A stretch of DNA of 6,822 nt from contig JAJYAH010000383.1 in NCBI GenBank assembly GCA_021779635.1, positions 1 to 6,822 on the forward strand. Reading direction: 5' to 3'. The first letter of the stretch is position 1. Each line of letters starts with the position of its first letter. The DNA comes from Pseudomonadota bacterium. GTDB lineage: Bacteria > Pseudomonadota > Alphaproteobacteria > Rhizobiales > Xanthobacteraceae. Below are positions 6,421-6,822 of this stretch, piece by piece. A program made the position numbers and the translations under genes. The notes below the pieces were generated by a model. It saw only the letters and a program-made list of their open reading frames with translations. It was not told the DNA's origin and ran no database searches.

Positions 6421-6822
6421 ATGACCGTTTATCCGCAGACGATCTTAATGTGCCCACCTGATTATTTCGAGGTTGTCTATGTGATAAATCCGTGGATGGA
6501 GAGCCATATTGCAGGCACAAACCACGCTCTTGCGCGGCACTAGCGCAGATCTCTTGAGCGACATGCGCGAGTGCTTCTTTCGACACCTCGACCGGGGCTG
6601 CCGGATATGGTCTTCACGGCCTGCGGGCCTCGTCGTCGGCAAACTAGCGATTGCGAGCCGCTTTCACGCCGCGCAAAGGCAAAGCGAGGAGCCGCATTGC
6701 CGTGCCTGGTTTGAAGCCAACGGATACGAATTGCTCGATTGGCCGCCCGACGTGCCATTTGAGGGCGCCGGGGACGCGCTGTTTGATCGCTATCATGAGC
6801 TGTTATGGGTTGGACGCGGAGA
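6421..6822 (+). pseudogene. Disrupted dimethylarginine dimethylaminohydrolase / amidinotransferase family gene, 3' end outside window
   Basis: GGAGG (6411-6415) precedes ATG 6421, and the first 40 codons read MTVYPQTILMCPPDYFEVVY and then VINPWMESHIAG, the typical N-terminus of this guanidino-group-modifying family. The frame meets a TAG at 6541-6543. Beyond it the same frame still encodes the family motif RPGLPDMVFTA (6595-6621 region). At 6622 the family-like sequence moves to another frame: AGLVVGKLAIASRF, then EEPHCRAWFEANGYELLDWP and PFEGAGDALFD, open to the right edge. At that point a single T stands where one codon (normally Asn) is expected, consistent with loss of two bases. The stretch 6541-6575 is also shorter than relatives, so further lesions are possible. 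A gene caller might report the rest as a separate gene from ATG 6563. Intact members hydrolyse methylated arginine or related guanidines. Sequencing error could explain one lesion but less easily both. Confidence 0.8.

Overview
The window is a fragment of an extracellular polysaccharide locus, most likely from an alphaproteobacterium of the Hyphomicrobiales type. That assignment is inference. It rests on moderately high GC, the sequence style of the Wza-like and Ugd proteins, and a perfect CtrA-type motif (TTAA-N7-TTAAC) in the one large intergenic region. No rRNA, tRNA, CRISPR array or insertion sequence was seen.

Layout, left to right. Positions 1-591 (+) hold the C-terminal half of a GT4-type glycosyltransferase that enters from the left edge. 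Positions 720-1985 (+) encode a membrane acyltransferase of the acyltransferase-3 (OafA-like) family with an unusually long C-terminal tail. Positions 2087-3100 (+) encode a short-chain-dehydrogenase-fold epimerase that closely resembles plant GDP-mannose 3,5-epimerase and keeps all five characterised active-site residues. Positions 3187-4416 (-) encode a Wza-type outer-membrane polysaccharide export lipoprotein, convergent with the epimerase. A 433-bp divergent control region (4417-4849) separates it from ugd (4850-6295, +), UDP-glucose 6-dehydrogenase. From 6421 to the right edge lies a broken gene of the dimethylarginine dimethylaminohydrolase / amidinotransferase family, with an in-frame TAG and a frame change.

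Together, Ugd would supply UDP-glucuronate and the epimerase GDP-L-galactose (or GDP-L-gulose). The glycosyltransferase and acyltransferase would assemble and decorate the repeat unit, and the Wza-like protein would export the polymer. The predicted product is an acidic, acylated exopolysaccharide that may contain an L-hexose unusual in bacteria.

The points most worth a second look are the plant-like epimerase, the CtrA-type site between the export gene and ugd, a 21-bp direct repeat that duplicates the start-codon region of the export gene out of frame, and the decayed hydrolase gene at the right end.
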